This document shows, one piece after another, positions 1 to 8,076 of a DNA stretch of 64,000 nt. The notes beneath the pieces are model-generated. The model saw nothing but the letters and a program-made list of their open reading frames with translations. It was not told the origin of the DNA and ran no database searches. This DNA is from Alsobacter soli. GTDB lineage: Bacteria; Pseudomonadota; Alphaproteobacteria; Rhizobiales; Beijerinckiaceae. The stretch covers positions 238,234-302,233 of the forward strand of contig NZ_PVZS01000002.1 of assembly GCF_003004785.1 (NCBI RefSeq). Reading direction: 5' to 3'. Position 1 is the first letter of the stretch. Every line of letters starts with the position of its first letter. The position numbers and the translations under genes are program-made.

Positions 1-21
1 AAGCGCCCACGGAGCCTGCCT

Positions 22-597
22 TTGCTGACTGTTCTCGTTTCCGCTTACCTCGTCATCGGCTTCGCGAATTGCGCCGTCGGTCCCGGCCGACGGTTGCTGG
101 AAGGGGAAATGGAAACCGCCAGGCGGAGACGCTGGACCGCACGGAAGAGGGCCGCCGCCCTGCTTGGGGTCGGCCTCCTCACGCTCTTGCTCTGGCCCGT
201 GTCCAGCTTCGCTGCATACGAAACGTGGAAGGCGTCGCGACGCGCGAGCGCAGCGGCAAACGAGATCCGGCGGAACCCGAACCGCACGATCGCGCTGGAC
301 GAACTCATGGCCCTCGAACGCCGCATTGGTCACCAGAACGCTGAGGCCGTCCGGGCCGCAATGAGGGAAGCTGCGTACTTGGTGGCCATGGGGTCGGGCG
401 CGGACGGGCGCCCGATCGCCGTGACGCCGGACGTCGCCGCTCAGATCCAGCGACCCATCTCGGTCACGCAGGTGGGCCCCGAATATTGGCGGTTCACCAC
501 TTCGGCCCAAAGCTGGCGTCAGTTCATGGGCCGCTCGGGACGGGCGAAAGTGCAGGACGGGGTCGTGGTGGAGGTCGCGATAGAGCGCATGAACTGA
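22..597 (+). CDS. Hypothetical membrane-anchored protein, possibly 5'-truncated
   Basis: The 191-residue frame begins at a TTG 22 bases into the window, and the same frame is open to the window edge, so the true start may lie upstream. The N-terminal 70 residues contain two hydrophobic stretches (about residues 2-20 and 44-63) separated by an Arg-rich segment. The rest is a soluble domain rich in Ala, Arg and Glu, consistent with a small inner-membrane protein with a periplasmic or cytosolic tail. I recognise no family. It lies outside the leftmost tRNA-derived repeat (1053-1078), so it may be chromosomal flank or belong to a further accessory element. Confidence 0.5.
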   Translation: MLTVLVSAYLVIGFANCAVGPGRRLLEGEMETARRRRWTARKRAAALLGVGLLTLLLWPVSSFAAYETWKASRRASAAANEIRRNPNRTIALDELMALERRIGHQNAEAVRAAMREAAYLVAMGSGADGRPIAVTPDVAAQIQRPISVTQVGPEYWRFTTSAQSWRQFMGRSGRAKVQDGVVVEVAIERMN

Positions 598-1052
598 ATG
601 CCGAGCGGGCCTCGGAAGCGACAGGGTCCGCTCGGCGTCGCGGCGCCGAGCTGATTTAGTTCAATTCCGTACGGACCGCCGCGCCACGCGGGGGCTCCGC
701 GTGGCCCAGGCCGCCTGAAAGGCCGCCTCCAGCCCGGCGTGCGCTTCGGCGTGCAGCCTTTTGGCTGTGCGGGGCCCGTGGCGCAGGCTGCGCTTCTCCT
801 CGCGCATGCCGATCAGCGGGCGCAGCCGGCCGGGCGCGCGCCTGCGTTACCAGTGGACGCCGGTCCTTGGGGTGCTTGGTCGGACGAGGCGTGGAGAGGG
901 CCCCGTGCACCACCGCCGGGCACCGAAGCGGGGCCCGCAACCCAAGCTGCGTCTCGCTTTCCGGTGAAAGGGCTGGTGCTGCCGGCGCCGCACTCCGGCG
1001 TAGAGCGCTCCCTCTCGGGCAGAAAAAATCGTTGAAGGGGCAATACGTTAGC

Positions 1053-1078
1053 TGGTGCTGCCGGAGAGGATTGAACTC
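1053..1078. repeat. Outer attachment-site copy, 26 bp of tRNA-Thr 3' end
   Basis: These 26 bases are identical to the 3' terminal part (including the CCA complement) of the tRNA-Thr gene at 29468-29542 and to the repeat at 7854-7898. Identity stops where the other copies continue toward the anticodon arm. A partial tRNA 3' end far from the intact tRNA is the usual scar of tyrosine-recombinase integration, so I read it as the distal att site of element A. Confidence 0.75.
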
Positions 1079-1107
1079 AGCTTTTCCAGCAGCTAACCAT
1101 TGAGAAA

Positions 1108-1149
1108 ACAAGGGTTTTTCAGGTCGCTTGTCTGACTTTGTGTACAAGT
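1108..1149. promoter_or_regulatory. Candidate recombinase arm sites, left end of element A
   Basis: Two motifs here recur at the opposite end of element A. ACAAGGGTTTTTCAGG (1108-1123) is matched in inverted orientation by CCTGAAACCCTTGT (7805-7818), allowing a 2-nt gap. TTGTGTACAAGT (1138-1149) is repeated exactly at 7786-7797. Both pairs lie inside the element at nearly equal distances from the tRNA-derived cores (about 30/35 bp and 60/57 bp). That is the expected geometry of integrase or excisionase arm-binding sites. The binding role is inference. Confidence 0.5.
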
Positions 1150-1312
1150 CCGGTGTCAAAGAGGCAAGGGGGAGGGGCAACCGCCGTTTCCTCGTGGTCA
1201 TGCCTCAAGCAGCCTCATCCTGCTTGCCGTTGTGGATAACGGAAGTCCCAAACGTTGTGGCTTCCGGCTCGGGCTAATGTCCTTGCAGCACTGATTCGAC
1301 GGGACTCTTGTG

Positions 1313-1879
1313 ATGGCTGACGACGCTCTTTTCAGGCTTTCTGACGCAGCCATTGTGCTTGCTACCCTCATTGGGCCTGTCGTTGCAGTGCAAGTTCAGA
1401 AGTATGTTGAGCGCCGTTCTGAGGCCCGGTCACGGCAGATGCGCGTGTTCGAGGATTTAATGGCCACCCGGGCTTCTCGCTTAGCTCCGAAACACGTTGA
1501 TGCTCTGAATGCCATTCCCATCACTTTCTATGGCTCCAAGCCAAAGTTGGTAGCGATCCGAAACGAGTGGAATGATCTACTGGCTCATTTTGGGGACAAA
1601 GAGAAGCAAGCTCTCAACAGAGATGCTTGGCAGGGCGAGCAAATACCGAAGTTGGTATCGCTTTTGTTTTCGATTTCTGAATATCTTGGATTCAACTTTA
1701 GTAAGGCGGACATTGAGAGGGGTATATATGCACCTCAGGGTCATGCCTTGGTCGAGGAAGAGCAGCACATAATCAGGAACGGATTTGCGAACATATTTAG
1801 GGGTAAGGTTCCCTTCCCTGTTCTCGTCTTTCAGTATCCTCCCCCTCCCGGCGAGAGTTGGACTTATCCCAAGGAGTGA
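1313..1879 (+). CDS. DUF6680-like membrane-anchored protein
   Basis: The protein has 188 residues and one N-terminal hydrophobic segment (about residues 8-27), then a basic region and a soluble alpha-helical domain with a conserved-looking TRAS...HVDALNAI stretch and a C-terminal PFPV segment. This pattern resembles the uncharacterised DUF6680 family, a family call made from memory. ATG at 1313 is preferred over the overlapping GTG at 1310 because GGGAC (1301-1305) is then properly spaced. Base composition is lower in GC than the chromosome, like the rest of element A. Function is unknown; it could be an accessory or defence-type membrane protein, but nothing in the sequence demonstrates this. 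Confidence 0.65.
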   Translation: MADDALFRLSDAAIVLATLIGPVVAVQVQKYVERRSEARSRQMRVFEDLMATRASRLAPKHVDALNAIPITFYGSKPKLVAIRNEWNDLLAHFGDKEKQALNRDAWQGEQIPKLVSLLFSISEYLGFNFSKADIERGIYAPQGHALVEEEQHIIRNGFANIFRGKVPFPVLVFQYPPPPGESWTYPKE

Positions 1880-2486
1880 CAAGGGAGGGGCAACCTAGGT
1901 CAGCCCTCCCCTGAGTCTATCAGCTAGGCCCTAAGCTCAGCCGCTTCCTTAGTCCTAGGCTTAGCCTTCTGCCTAGCGAAGAACCAATCCCTTTTCCCCA
2001 ATCTTCAGGTATAGCCCGCCCTTAGTCCATTCAATGATGAAGTTATAGCTGCATACCCACACTTCAACAGACATTACACTCAGCCCCATTCCAGTTAAGC
2101 AAGAGGTCCAGCCGTTGGAAAAACGCTTCGGCAACTCACCTGTGCCTTGACTGTGTAGCTGAATGTAGAGGGATAACAAGAGTCACTAGTGTAGTCGTTG
2201 CACTATTGTAAGCATTATGGGGTGCCCCTTTAGAAAAATAGTGGAAAATAGTGTTTCCTCTAGGAGGGGAAAACGCTTGTGTTCTTCCCCCGTCTAGGGT
2301 GCTCCAGCCTTTGAGAGCCGGTGAGACAAAAAGGACAGGGGCGAAACATTGTTGGCTGGGCTGTTCCTTTTCCCTCAGCCGGTGACGCTCGGGCCAGTTG
2401 ATTACGACTGTAACAGTCACAACGTCCGTTGACAAAGCGTACGCGCCCTGATTCCCTGCTGTCACATGCACAAGGGATCACAGGTC
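1880..2486. other. Non-coding spacer with inverted and direct short repeats
   Basis: No gene is supported. Positions 1905-1980 are crowded with variants of CTTAGCC/CCTAGG and could fold or act as a bidirectional terminator region. A minus-strand frame at 1973-2179 (68 codons) looks faintly protein-like at its C-terminal end but lacks a good ribosome-binding site. Around 2240-2300 are repeated GGAAAATAGTG-like words. Confidence 0.4.
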
Positions 2487-3143
2487 ATGAAGCGTTACGT
2501 TGTGTATCTCCGGGTCAGCACCAAGGACCAGGGCAAGTCAGGGTTGGGGCTTGAGGCTCAGCAGCGGGACATTGCCTTGTTCCTAGAGGCTTACACTGAG
2601 GTTCCGTATGAGGTCCTAGCTGAGTTCACTGAGATTGAGAGTGGTGCTGACAATGAGCGTCCTGAGCTGGCTAAGGCTCTGGATATGGTCAGGAGGCACA
2701 AGGGGGCTGAGCTTCTGGTAGCCAAGCTAGACCGGTTATCCCGAAGGGTATCCTTCATCTCAACCCTTATGGATGACCCTAAAGTCCAGCTAAAGGTTGC
2801 CTCTATGCCTCAGGCTGACAAGTTCGCTCTGCATATCTATGCGGCTTTGGCTGAGCAGGAACGGGACTTCATCTCGGCTAGGACGAAGAACGCTCTACAG
2901 GCTGCCAAGGCACGAGGGACCAAGCTGGGCGGGCTGAGGGACGCTACGATGCGCCGCAACACCGTACGGGCTCAGACAGCTACACAGGAGGCCCGGAAGC
3001 TAGAGGGCGTGGTCAGGCCCATGCGAGACGCGGGGAAGAGCCTGAGGGACATCGCTGGGGCTTTGAATGGCCTTGGGTACAAGACGCCTAGAGGTGGGGA
3101 TTGGGTAGCCGCAACAGTTAAACGAGTGCTAGATCGCTTGTAG
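2487..3143 (+). CDS. Short serine recombinase (resolvase family)
   Basis: This 218-residue protein carries the N-terminal resolvase/invertase catalytic domain. It has YLRVST with the presumptive nucleophile Ser11, then the KLDRLSRR block near residues 77-84 and a helical AALAEQERDFISARTK segment near 120. A short C-terminal region with GYKTPRGG resembles the start of a Recombinase domain. The family makes a 5'-phosphoserine linkage during DNA exchange. The start at 2487 matches the family N-terminus; an in-frame ATG at 2466 would add seven unrelated residues. It is homologous to the minus-strand recombinase at 14206-14868 in element B (same catalytic blocks and same TPRGG tail). Substrate sites are unknown. 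Confidence 0.85.
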   Translation: MKRYVVYLRVSTKDQGKSGLGLEAQQRDIALFLEAYTEVPYEVLAEFTEIESGADNERPELAKALDMVRRHKGAELLVAKLDRLSRRVSFISTLMDDPKVQLKVASMPQADKFALHIYAALAEQERDFISARTKNALQAAKARGTKLGGLRDATMRRNTVRAQTATQEARKLEGVVRPMRDAGKSLRDIAGALNGLGYKTPRGGDWVAATVKRVLDRL

Positions 3144-3223
3144 TCTCTTCCAAACTGATTTGGCCCAATGTGGGGCGTTGTCTTCGATACAATTCCACTG
3201 CTTGCGAACCAGAAGGTGATTAA

Positions 3224-4372
3224 GTGACTGTCCAACGTTTTTCGGCATTACGTTCAATCGAGCTTGGGCGGCATGGATGGAATGCACTAGCCAAATATCA
3301 GAACATCTCGATGGTGACCGACCTCATATGTGAGCGACATCGCATTCCACGCAAGCACCGACAAAATGCCGGAAAGCAAGCGGAACAGATCAGATACTGC
3401 TTGAGGCAAGCCAAGGAGTACAGAGATGCATCACTCGCGGTTACAGTCGCAACAAAGCCGGTACTCCAGTACTATTCCATAATGAGCTTAGCTTTGGCAG
3501 AAATTCTGCTTAAGCAGGACGGCAATAGCAGTTTAGATCGAGCGAGGGAGCAGCATCGACATCACGGACTGAACTTCGTACAGCGATCGAGTAGCCTTGA
3601 GATAGAGTTGCAAAAAGCGGCAGCAGCGCTCTATGCAATTCCTAGCAGAAATAAGGAAAATCAGCCATTCGGGACTTTTGAGCTCTGGCACAGGTCGGCG
3701 CGGGAAGCGCCTCTAGGCGGAAAATACGTGGAGCATCGGGCACTAAACCATGTGACAGGGTTTCATCTTCTGTTGCAGAGCAACGACGAGCCCCTTTCAC
3801 CACTGCCCAAATCCGGTATCTCGTTCCTGGAATGTTGTCGCTGCATCCCCGCTATGAGTTCGTTTTTGGGAGACCACGGTATTCCATTTGGGTTCATACG
3901 AACCACGGTTCAGGGGGAATTCCGAGACGCTTTGAAAAGGCATCAGATCACGATCGTGATTCATCCCACCGAGTCGAATCTTCTGAGTAAGTTCTATGGG
4001 TCGATCGCTTTCAGGCCCAGTGACTACGAATGCTTGGAGGTGCGCGAATATGATAGCGGGTGCGCGTTGACAATCACGTATGGCGAGAATTTCCGGATTG
4101 TTGTCGAGTTGCCGAACGCGATCACAATCGACACAAAGGAAACTTGGTTCTACCCAGAAAAGAAGCCGCTCAACGAATTCGGATATTACTATACAGCTCT
4201 GTTTATACTCGGTAATTACGCTAGGTACTATCCGGACCGCTGGCTTCAGGATGTCGAACGTTCGACGCCAATCGGTCTAGCTGCCGAAGAACTCGCGGCT
4301 GCCGCTGATGATCGGGTGCCTCATTTAATTCTATCAGAGTTTTCAGGCACATACTACGCGTTGGAGCGTTGA
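3224..4372 (+). CDS. YaaC-like family protein
   Basis: The protein has 382 residues and starts at GTG, with AGAAGGTG as a plausible Shine-Dalgarno. The N-terminal third is basic. A middle helical region contains QYYSIMSLALAEILL, and the C-terminus has a YYYTALFILGNYARYYPDRW block. This overall pattern matches the poorly characterised YaaC-like family (Pfam YaaC-like), a recognition made from memory. There is no signal peptide and no catalytic motif that I can name. It is the largest cargo gene of element A, follows the serine recombinase by 80 bp and has low GC. Families of this type are often found in accessory islands, but a defence role here would be speculation. Confidence 0.6.
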   Translation: MTVQRFSALRSIELGRHGWNALAKYQNISMVTDLICERHRIPRKHRQNAGKQAEQIRYCLRQAKEYRDASLAVTVATKPVLQYYSIMSLALAEILLKQDGNSSLDRAREQHRHHGLNFVQRSSSLEIELQKAAAALYAIPSRNKENQPFGTFELWHRSAREAPLGGKYVEHRALNHVTGFHLLLQSNDEPLSPLPKSGISFLECCRCIPAMSSFLGDHGIPFGFIRTTVQGEFRDALKRHQITIVIHPTESNLLSKFYGSIAFRPSDYECLEVREYDSGCALTITYGENFRIVVELPNAITIDTKETWFYPEKKPLNEFGYYYTALFILGNYARYYPDRWLQDVERSTPIGLAAEELAAAADDRVPHLILSEFSGTYYALER

Positions 4373-4897
4373 CCCTAGCATATACTGCTAGACCCTCTGT
4401 CTCACCTGAGAAGCTGGACGTTCAGCTTGGATTGCTTACGGATTGCTGACCAGCAGAACGGAATAGCCCCTAGGAGCTACAGAGAATGCCGTACACAGGC
4501 AAGGCGAGGGTCCGACCTGTGACGGTGCGGGCTGGGCGTGTTGGGCTTCTACGGTGCCTCTGAGGGCCGGGAAAGTGCTGTATGTGTAAGATTAGGGATG
4601 GGCATAGCAGGATGCATGTGGGATAAACTAAATGGCACTAGGATACGGTGATCCATTCGATCAGCTCAAAGCTTAGCTCTAACGTTAGCCCTTGTGTGTG
4701 GGTATTTTTAATTCCCTTGCATATCCTAGCGTTAGACGCCAGCGTAGCGGACATACACAGAGGCGTAACTTGAGGAATTCCCTTGGGCTTCCCGAGCGTT
4801 TGGGGAGGTTGGACGCTGCCCTATCCAATAACCACACACGCCCGAGAATAGGGGCGGAGCAAAAAGGTACACCTCTACGAAGGAGAGCCCCTGTTTA

Positions 4898-5045
4898 ACA
4901 TAGGTATAACAATACGTATAACATTAGTACAACATATAATAATTATTACTATATAGCAATACATAGGTAATACATATGTATATCATTAGGGATCAGATAA
5001 ACACCCTCACTTGAACCCTACCCCTGGCTGACATATAGGTTATAC
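4898..5045. repeat. AT-rich tract with three imperfect ACATAGGTATAAC repeats
   Basis: Positions 4898-4910, 4961-4973 and 5031-5045 carry variants of ACATAGGTATAAC in direct orientation. They sit within and beside a roughly 100-bp stretch (4895-4990) made almost wholly of A and T. In GC-rich DNA such an island with iterated words resembles an origin unwinding element or a strong regulator-binding region. No replication gene is present in element A, so the function is undetermined. Confidence 0.45.
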
Positions 5046-5052
5046 TCTTGGT

Positions 5053-5576
5053 TAAACACTGTTGCTCAACGTCGGGTCCACCAGGTTCAATGACATTATG
5101 ATTGATGACTGATGCATATGAACAGAATAACCTTAGGTTGAGCTGAGGGTATGATTGTCCTTCGTGTATTTTGTTAGCACTACGACTCGGGCTATCCCTG
5201 ACGCTGTGCCTAAGGCTGAACCCCTGCCGAAGCACTCGCCTTGAGCAAGGTAGATCGCTGATCCGTCTCTCGGGGTTTCTGTCCTGCTGCTCAGCCCTGC
5301 ATAGCCCGTTGCTGTACCCTCCTGCTGACGCAGGGAATGCCGTACAGCCCCGTTCTGCTGCTCTCTGGTCCCACCCTAGCCGGAACACCGCAATGCCGCT
5401 GTATGGGCTCTGTGAGTCAGGGAGAGGCTATCGTGAGTGAAGCTACGTTGCTCAAGGAGGAATGGCTTGGGCTCATCCGGATCAGGCGAAAAAGATCAAG
5501 AACAATAAACACCACCTCACGAACCTATGCCCCAGTTAAACACTATAGTACCACCAGGTAAACACTGTTGCACAAC
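5053..5576. repeat. Pair of 18-bp direct repeats ending in a GTTGNNCAAC palindrome
   Basis: TAAACACTGTTGC(T/A)CAAC occurs at 5053-5070 and 5559-5576, differing at a single base. A third partial copy (GTTAAACACTA) lies at 5535-5545. The right half of each repeat is an interrupted palindrome, typical of a dimeric DNA-binding protein. One copy is about 380 bp upstream of the NepR-like gene. Confidence 0.45.
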
Positions 5577-5954
5577 ATCAGTATGACCTAGGTAGTGCAG
5601 TCATTGTTGATGATAATGAGTATCACACATTAGAGGCTTAGCGATAGCAACAGCTACTGTATGACACGGCTCAGTAATGGGATCAGCCTTAGCGTTAGCG
5701 GTACAAAATAATGTATCGCTATTTTTTCTTTGAGCTGTCCCGCTCTGCATCATCCCAAACAGGAAGGCTCTACAAGGCCCTGCGGAGGCGGTACACAGGC
5801 CTTCTCGTTCTGTCGGTAGGTTGGGGCTCGGTGCAACAGCGGAAGGCCGACTGTGAGCTTCCTAGGCTGCCTTCCGAGGCTTGGTCCATTGTGGTCGGTC
5901 CCGTACGTGGAACCTGTTGGTGCCCTTTCGTACCCGGCTGAGGCCAGCCCAGAG

Positions 5955-6122
5955 ATGAGTACAAGCGTTCCTGATGAGCCAAGGCCTGAGCCAACAGCTA
6001 AGCTCGTGGCTGACTATGAAGCTGAGCTTAGGCGTGCCTGGGCTGAGGTAATCGATGAGCCTGTGCCTACCCAGCTTCTGCTACTGCTTGAAGAGCTAGC
6101 CAAGGCTGAGGCGGAGGGCTGA
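5955..6122 (+). CDS. Small NepR-like anti-sigma factor homologue
   Basis: The 55-residue protein has a helix of the form LVADYEAELRRAWAEV followed by IDEPVP and a second helix LLLLLEELAKAE. NepR proteins of Alphaproteobacteria show the same core: an amphipathic LR..Y.EV helix, then (N/D)EPVP, then a FL.LL..L helix. In the general stress response NepR sequesters the ECF sigma factor EcfG until phosphorylated PhyR captures it. I chose the ATG at 5955 because it leaves a compact NepR-sized protein; the ribosome-binding site is weak. No PhyR, EcfG or histidine kinase gene lies nearby, so any target would be the host's system. The family assignment rests on motif likeness only. Confidence 0.6.
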   Translation: MSTSVPDEPRPEPTAKLVADYEAELRRAWAEVIDEPVPTQLLLLLEELAKAEAEG

Positions 6123-6142
6123 GCTTTCAGCTGACTAATGCC

Positions 6143-7774
6143 CTAGCCAACCCCGATTGGTGCAGCCCCGACCTGATACCATGGCAGCTTGTCAAGTTCG
6201 TCCTTCAACCCAGCCATATCGCCGTACCGAGCACCCACGTCCTTCATCGTATGACCCACGATGTACTCTCGCTTTTCCAAGTCCATGCCGACTTCCCGCG
6301 CTATTGTCGTGAACCTGTGCCGCCAACCATGGTTCGGCTGAACCTGTTTGTCGCTGATGATGGATCGTACCCACAGCCTGAGCTTGCCTGACTGAGACTC
6401 GGCCCCTCGCTCCCCGCTAGCCTCGGCGTCATAGAAAAGCGGACCAGAAGCAGACTCAGCCACAAACTCACGGATGCCCATAGCCAGAAGCTGGGCGTGA
6501 ACCGGTACGTCCCGATAGGTCCCATTCTTCGAGCCCTGAAAGACCCTGAAGCTGTACACTCCCCTCTCAGTCCTAAAGTCAGCTTTGGTGAGTGACGTAA
6601 CCTCAGTGACCCGAGCACCACTCAGGGCACATATCCAAGGGACCCAGCGCTTAGCCTTCGCCAAAAACTCGCTCTCTTTGCCCGTCCGCGTGTACGTCAG
6701 GGCTGCGCTCAGGATCGCATCAGCCTCGACCTCAGTGAACCCATGTTCCCGCTCCACCTTCTTCTTAGGTACCTTGATCGTGACATCAGCGGCGGGGTTA
6801 GCCGGAATCTTACGGTTGGCATGAGCCCAGCCAAACACGGATTTCAAAGCTGCCAGATCAGCGTCCTTGAAGGTCTTGGCCTGAGTTCCAGCCGCAAGCC
6901 TGTGCTCCTTGTACGCAATCATGTCGTCGGGGCTGATGGCACTGGCGAGCTTGCCCTTCACGTATGCCCCGAAGGTGTTGAACACGGACCGGTAACGCCG
7001 AACGGTCGCCGCTGAGGCTGCCTTGGTCTGCTGTGCCTGTGTGACCCAAAGCTCAAACAGCCCGTCGAGTGTGAGAGCTTCCGCCTTGGTTGAGCCCTCA
7101 GGGACAAACTCAGGGAAACGCGCAGCCTTAGGATCAGTGGAGTAGTCACCCTCAGCCTTGCGCTTGAGGTTGGCCGCTGCATCGTCCAGCGCCTTAGCTA
7201 CTTGGAACAGGACCGCACTACGACTCTCCTGATCCGTGACGATACCCTTCGCGCTGAGTAGCTGATCAACGCGCCTTCCAAATCTGCGATTCAGAGAGGC
7301 TTCCAACCTTGCCACTTGGCCGATCATCAACGCACGGCCTAAAGCCCCAGCCTGAGCGTCACGGGCCTCGGCATCCATGACCAGGTGTTTGGCATTGACC
7401 TCCCGTATCAAGTCCCAGACCTCAGGGGCAGCCGGGTCGTCCTCGTGCTTCCCCACGAACTCCCGGTAAAGCTCACCTGCCAAGGCTACTCGCTGCCTAT
7501 GGTTCAGCGGCTTCGGTCCAGCTCTCACAGAGTCCCAGAACGTACACAGAGCCCCGCTGACCGTGAGAAACCGAGCCTTGGCTTCCTTGGGCTCACGGGT
7601 GCGAAGGGATATCCGGACAACGTCCCCGATCTTGGCTGTAACGCTTTCCTCGCCCACGGGGAGACTGACGCTCTGACCGCGAACCTTCTTCACCAGATCG
7701 GTCGGAACACGGACACGGAGGTACCAGATTCGGGATTGAGGGTCTTGGACGGGGGATGCCATTCGGAACGCCAT
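6143..7774 (-). CDS. int: Tyrosine integrase of element A (DUF6538-type N-terminus)
   Basis: The protein has 543 residues. The N-terminus (YLRVRVPTDL) is of the DUF6538 type seen on large phage-type integrases, followed by a long helical arm/core-binding region. The C-terminal catalytic domain has all the expected residues: Arg in LSGARVTEV (about 382), Lys in GSKNG, HGWRHR (about 480), VGH and the nucleophile Tyr in GARYGD (about 517). ATG at 7774 is preferred, with AAGGGCGG upstream; a TTG seven codons earlier and an ATG four codons later are alternatives. The gene starts 80 bp from the shared att core at 7854-7898, and its start region overlaps the arm-like motif at 7786-7797, suggesting autoregulation. 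It converges on the NepR-like gene with a 20-bp gap. Confidence 0.9.
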   Translation of the reverse strand: MAFRMASPVQDPQSRIWYLRVRVPTDLVKKVRGQSVSLPVGEESVTAKIGDVVRISLRTREPKEAKARFLTVSGALCTFWDSVRAGPKPLNHRQRVALAGELYREFVGKHEDDPAAPEVWDLIREVNAKHLVMDAEARDAQAGALGRALMIGQVARLEASLNRRFGRRVDQLLSAKGIVTDQESRSAVLFQVAKALDDAAANLKRKAEGDYSTDPKAARFPEFVPEGSTKAEALTLDGLFELWVTQAQQTKAASAATVRRYRSVFNTFGAYVKGKLASAISPDDMIAYKEHRLAAGTQAKTFKDADLAALKSVFGWAHANRKIPANPAADVTIKVPKKKVEREHGFTEVEADAILSAALTYTRTGKESEFLAKAKRWVPWICALSGARVTEVTSLTKADFRTERGVYSFRVFQGSKNGTYRDVPVHAQLLAMGIREFVAESASGPLFYDAEASGERGAESQSGKLRLWVRSIISDKQVQPNHGWRHRFTTIAREVGMDLEKREYIVGHTMKDVGARYGDMAGLKDELDKLPWYQVGAAPIGVG

Positions 7775-7785
7775 GTGTACCGCCC

Positions 7786-7819
7786 TTGTGTACAAGTGGG
7801 GCGGCCTGAAACCCTTGTC
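7786..7819. promoter_or_regulatory. Candidate recombinase arm sites, right end of element A
   Basis: TTGTGTACAAGT (7786-7797) is identical to 1138-1149. CCTGAAACCCTTGTC (7805-7819) is the inverted counterpart of the motif at 1108-1123. They lie 57 and 35 bp inside the att core at 7854. They also overlap the region from which the element A integrase must be transcribed, so occupancy could repress the gene. The role is inferred from symmetry. Confidence 0.5.
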
Positions 7820-7853
7820 TTACAACGAGTTCTTGCTTTCTCAAGGGAATTGC

Positions 7854-7898
7854 TGGTGCTGCCGGAGAGGATTGAACTCTCGACCTCTCCCTTACCAA
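7854..7898. repeat. Internal attachment site, 45-bp tRNA-Thr duplicate
   Basis: These 45 bases are identical to 29468-29512, the 3' half of the tRNA-Thr gene from the CCA end through the anticodon loop. This copy cannot make a tRNA because the 5' half is missing. It is the junction between elements A and B, with the two integrase genes reading away from it on either side. Confidence 0.9.
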
Positions 7899-7914
7899 AT
7901 ACCTCGGGCCGGAT

Positions 7915-7992
7915 GAACCAAGCGGAACGAAGCGGAATGGCGGAGGGAAACCCTAGGCCGAGCAACGGAAAAATGCGGAACCAAGCGGAACG
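7915..7992. promoter_or_regulatory. Direct-repeat arm sites beside the internal att core
   Basis: GAACCAAGCGGAACG is present twice, exactly, at 7915-7929 and 7978-7992. AAGCGGAA occurs once more at 7930-7937. The repeats lie just inside element B, between the att core and the integrase start at 8077. That is where tyrosine integrases of this type bind their arm sites and repress their own promoter. Function is inferred from position and repetition. Confidence 0.6.
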
Positions 7993-8076
7993 TGAGTGCA
8001 CCTGTGTCTGGCGATTCGTGCTGCCGATGTGCTACCGACAGAGCGCCTGACAGTTCACCACTCCCTCGGATCCTCT

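Larger units (their letters stand above)
598..1312. other. Non-coding left flank and left end of element A
   Basis: No convincing gene is seen. Positions 660-1010 are very GC-rich. In the minus-strand frames they give Arg/Ala-rich text interrupted by stops that looks like a decayed coding remnant rather than a live gene. The 26-bp tRNA-Thr fragment at 1053-1078 and the presumptive recombinase arm sites at 1108-1149 lie here, followed by about 160 bp of leader before the next gene. Confidence 0.5.
4373..5954. other. 1.6-kb non-coding region of element A
   Basis: No open frame with a convincing start or composition is present over about 1,580 bp, which is unusual for a compact element. The region contains an AT-rich tract with three imperfect repeats (4898-5045), two copies of a repeat ending in an interrupted palindrome (5053-5070, 5559-5576), and many short GTTAGC/CTTAGC words. 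It may hold a replication or transfer origin, a regulatory RNA or decayed genes; the sequence does not decide between these. Confidence 0.5.

Noticed and set aside
656..1201. 181-codon minus-strand frame across the left att site
   Set aside because: It spans the tRNA-derived repeat and arm motifs, is Arg/Ala/Pro-rich with no family features, and has no ribosome-binding site.
4692..5441. Short plus- and minus-strand frames in the element A non-coding region
   Set aside because: Frames are under 135 codons, lack ribosome-binding sites, and have compositions like translated random DNA.
7854..7898. Second tRNA-Thr gene
   Set aside because: Only the 3' half is present; the acceptor 5' strand and D-arm are missing, so no cloverleaf can form.
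7593..8050. Frames beginning MVRERSRVQSSPAAP or reading through 7854-7898 and 29468-29512
   Set aside because: The shared N-termini are translations of the tRNA 3' end duplication, not proteins.
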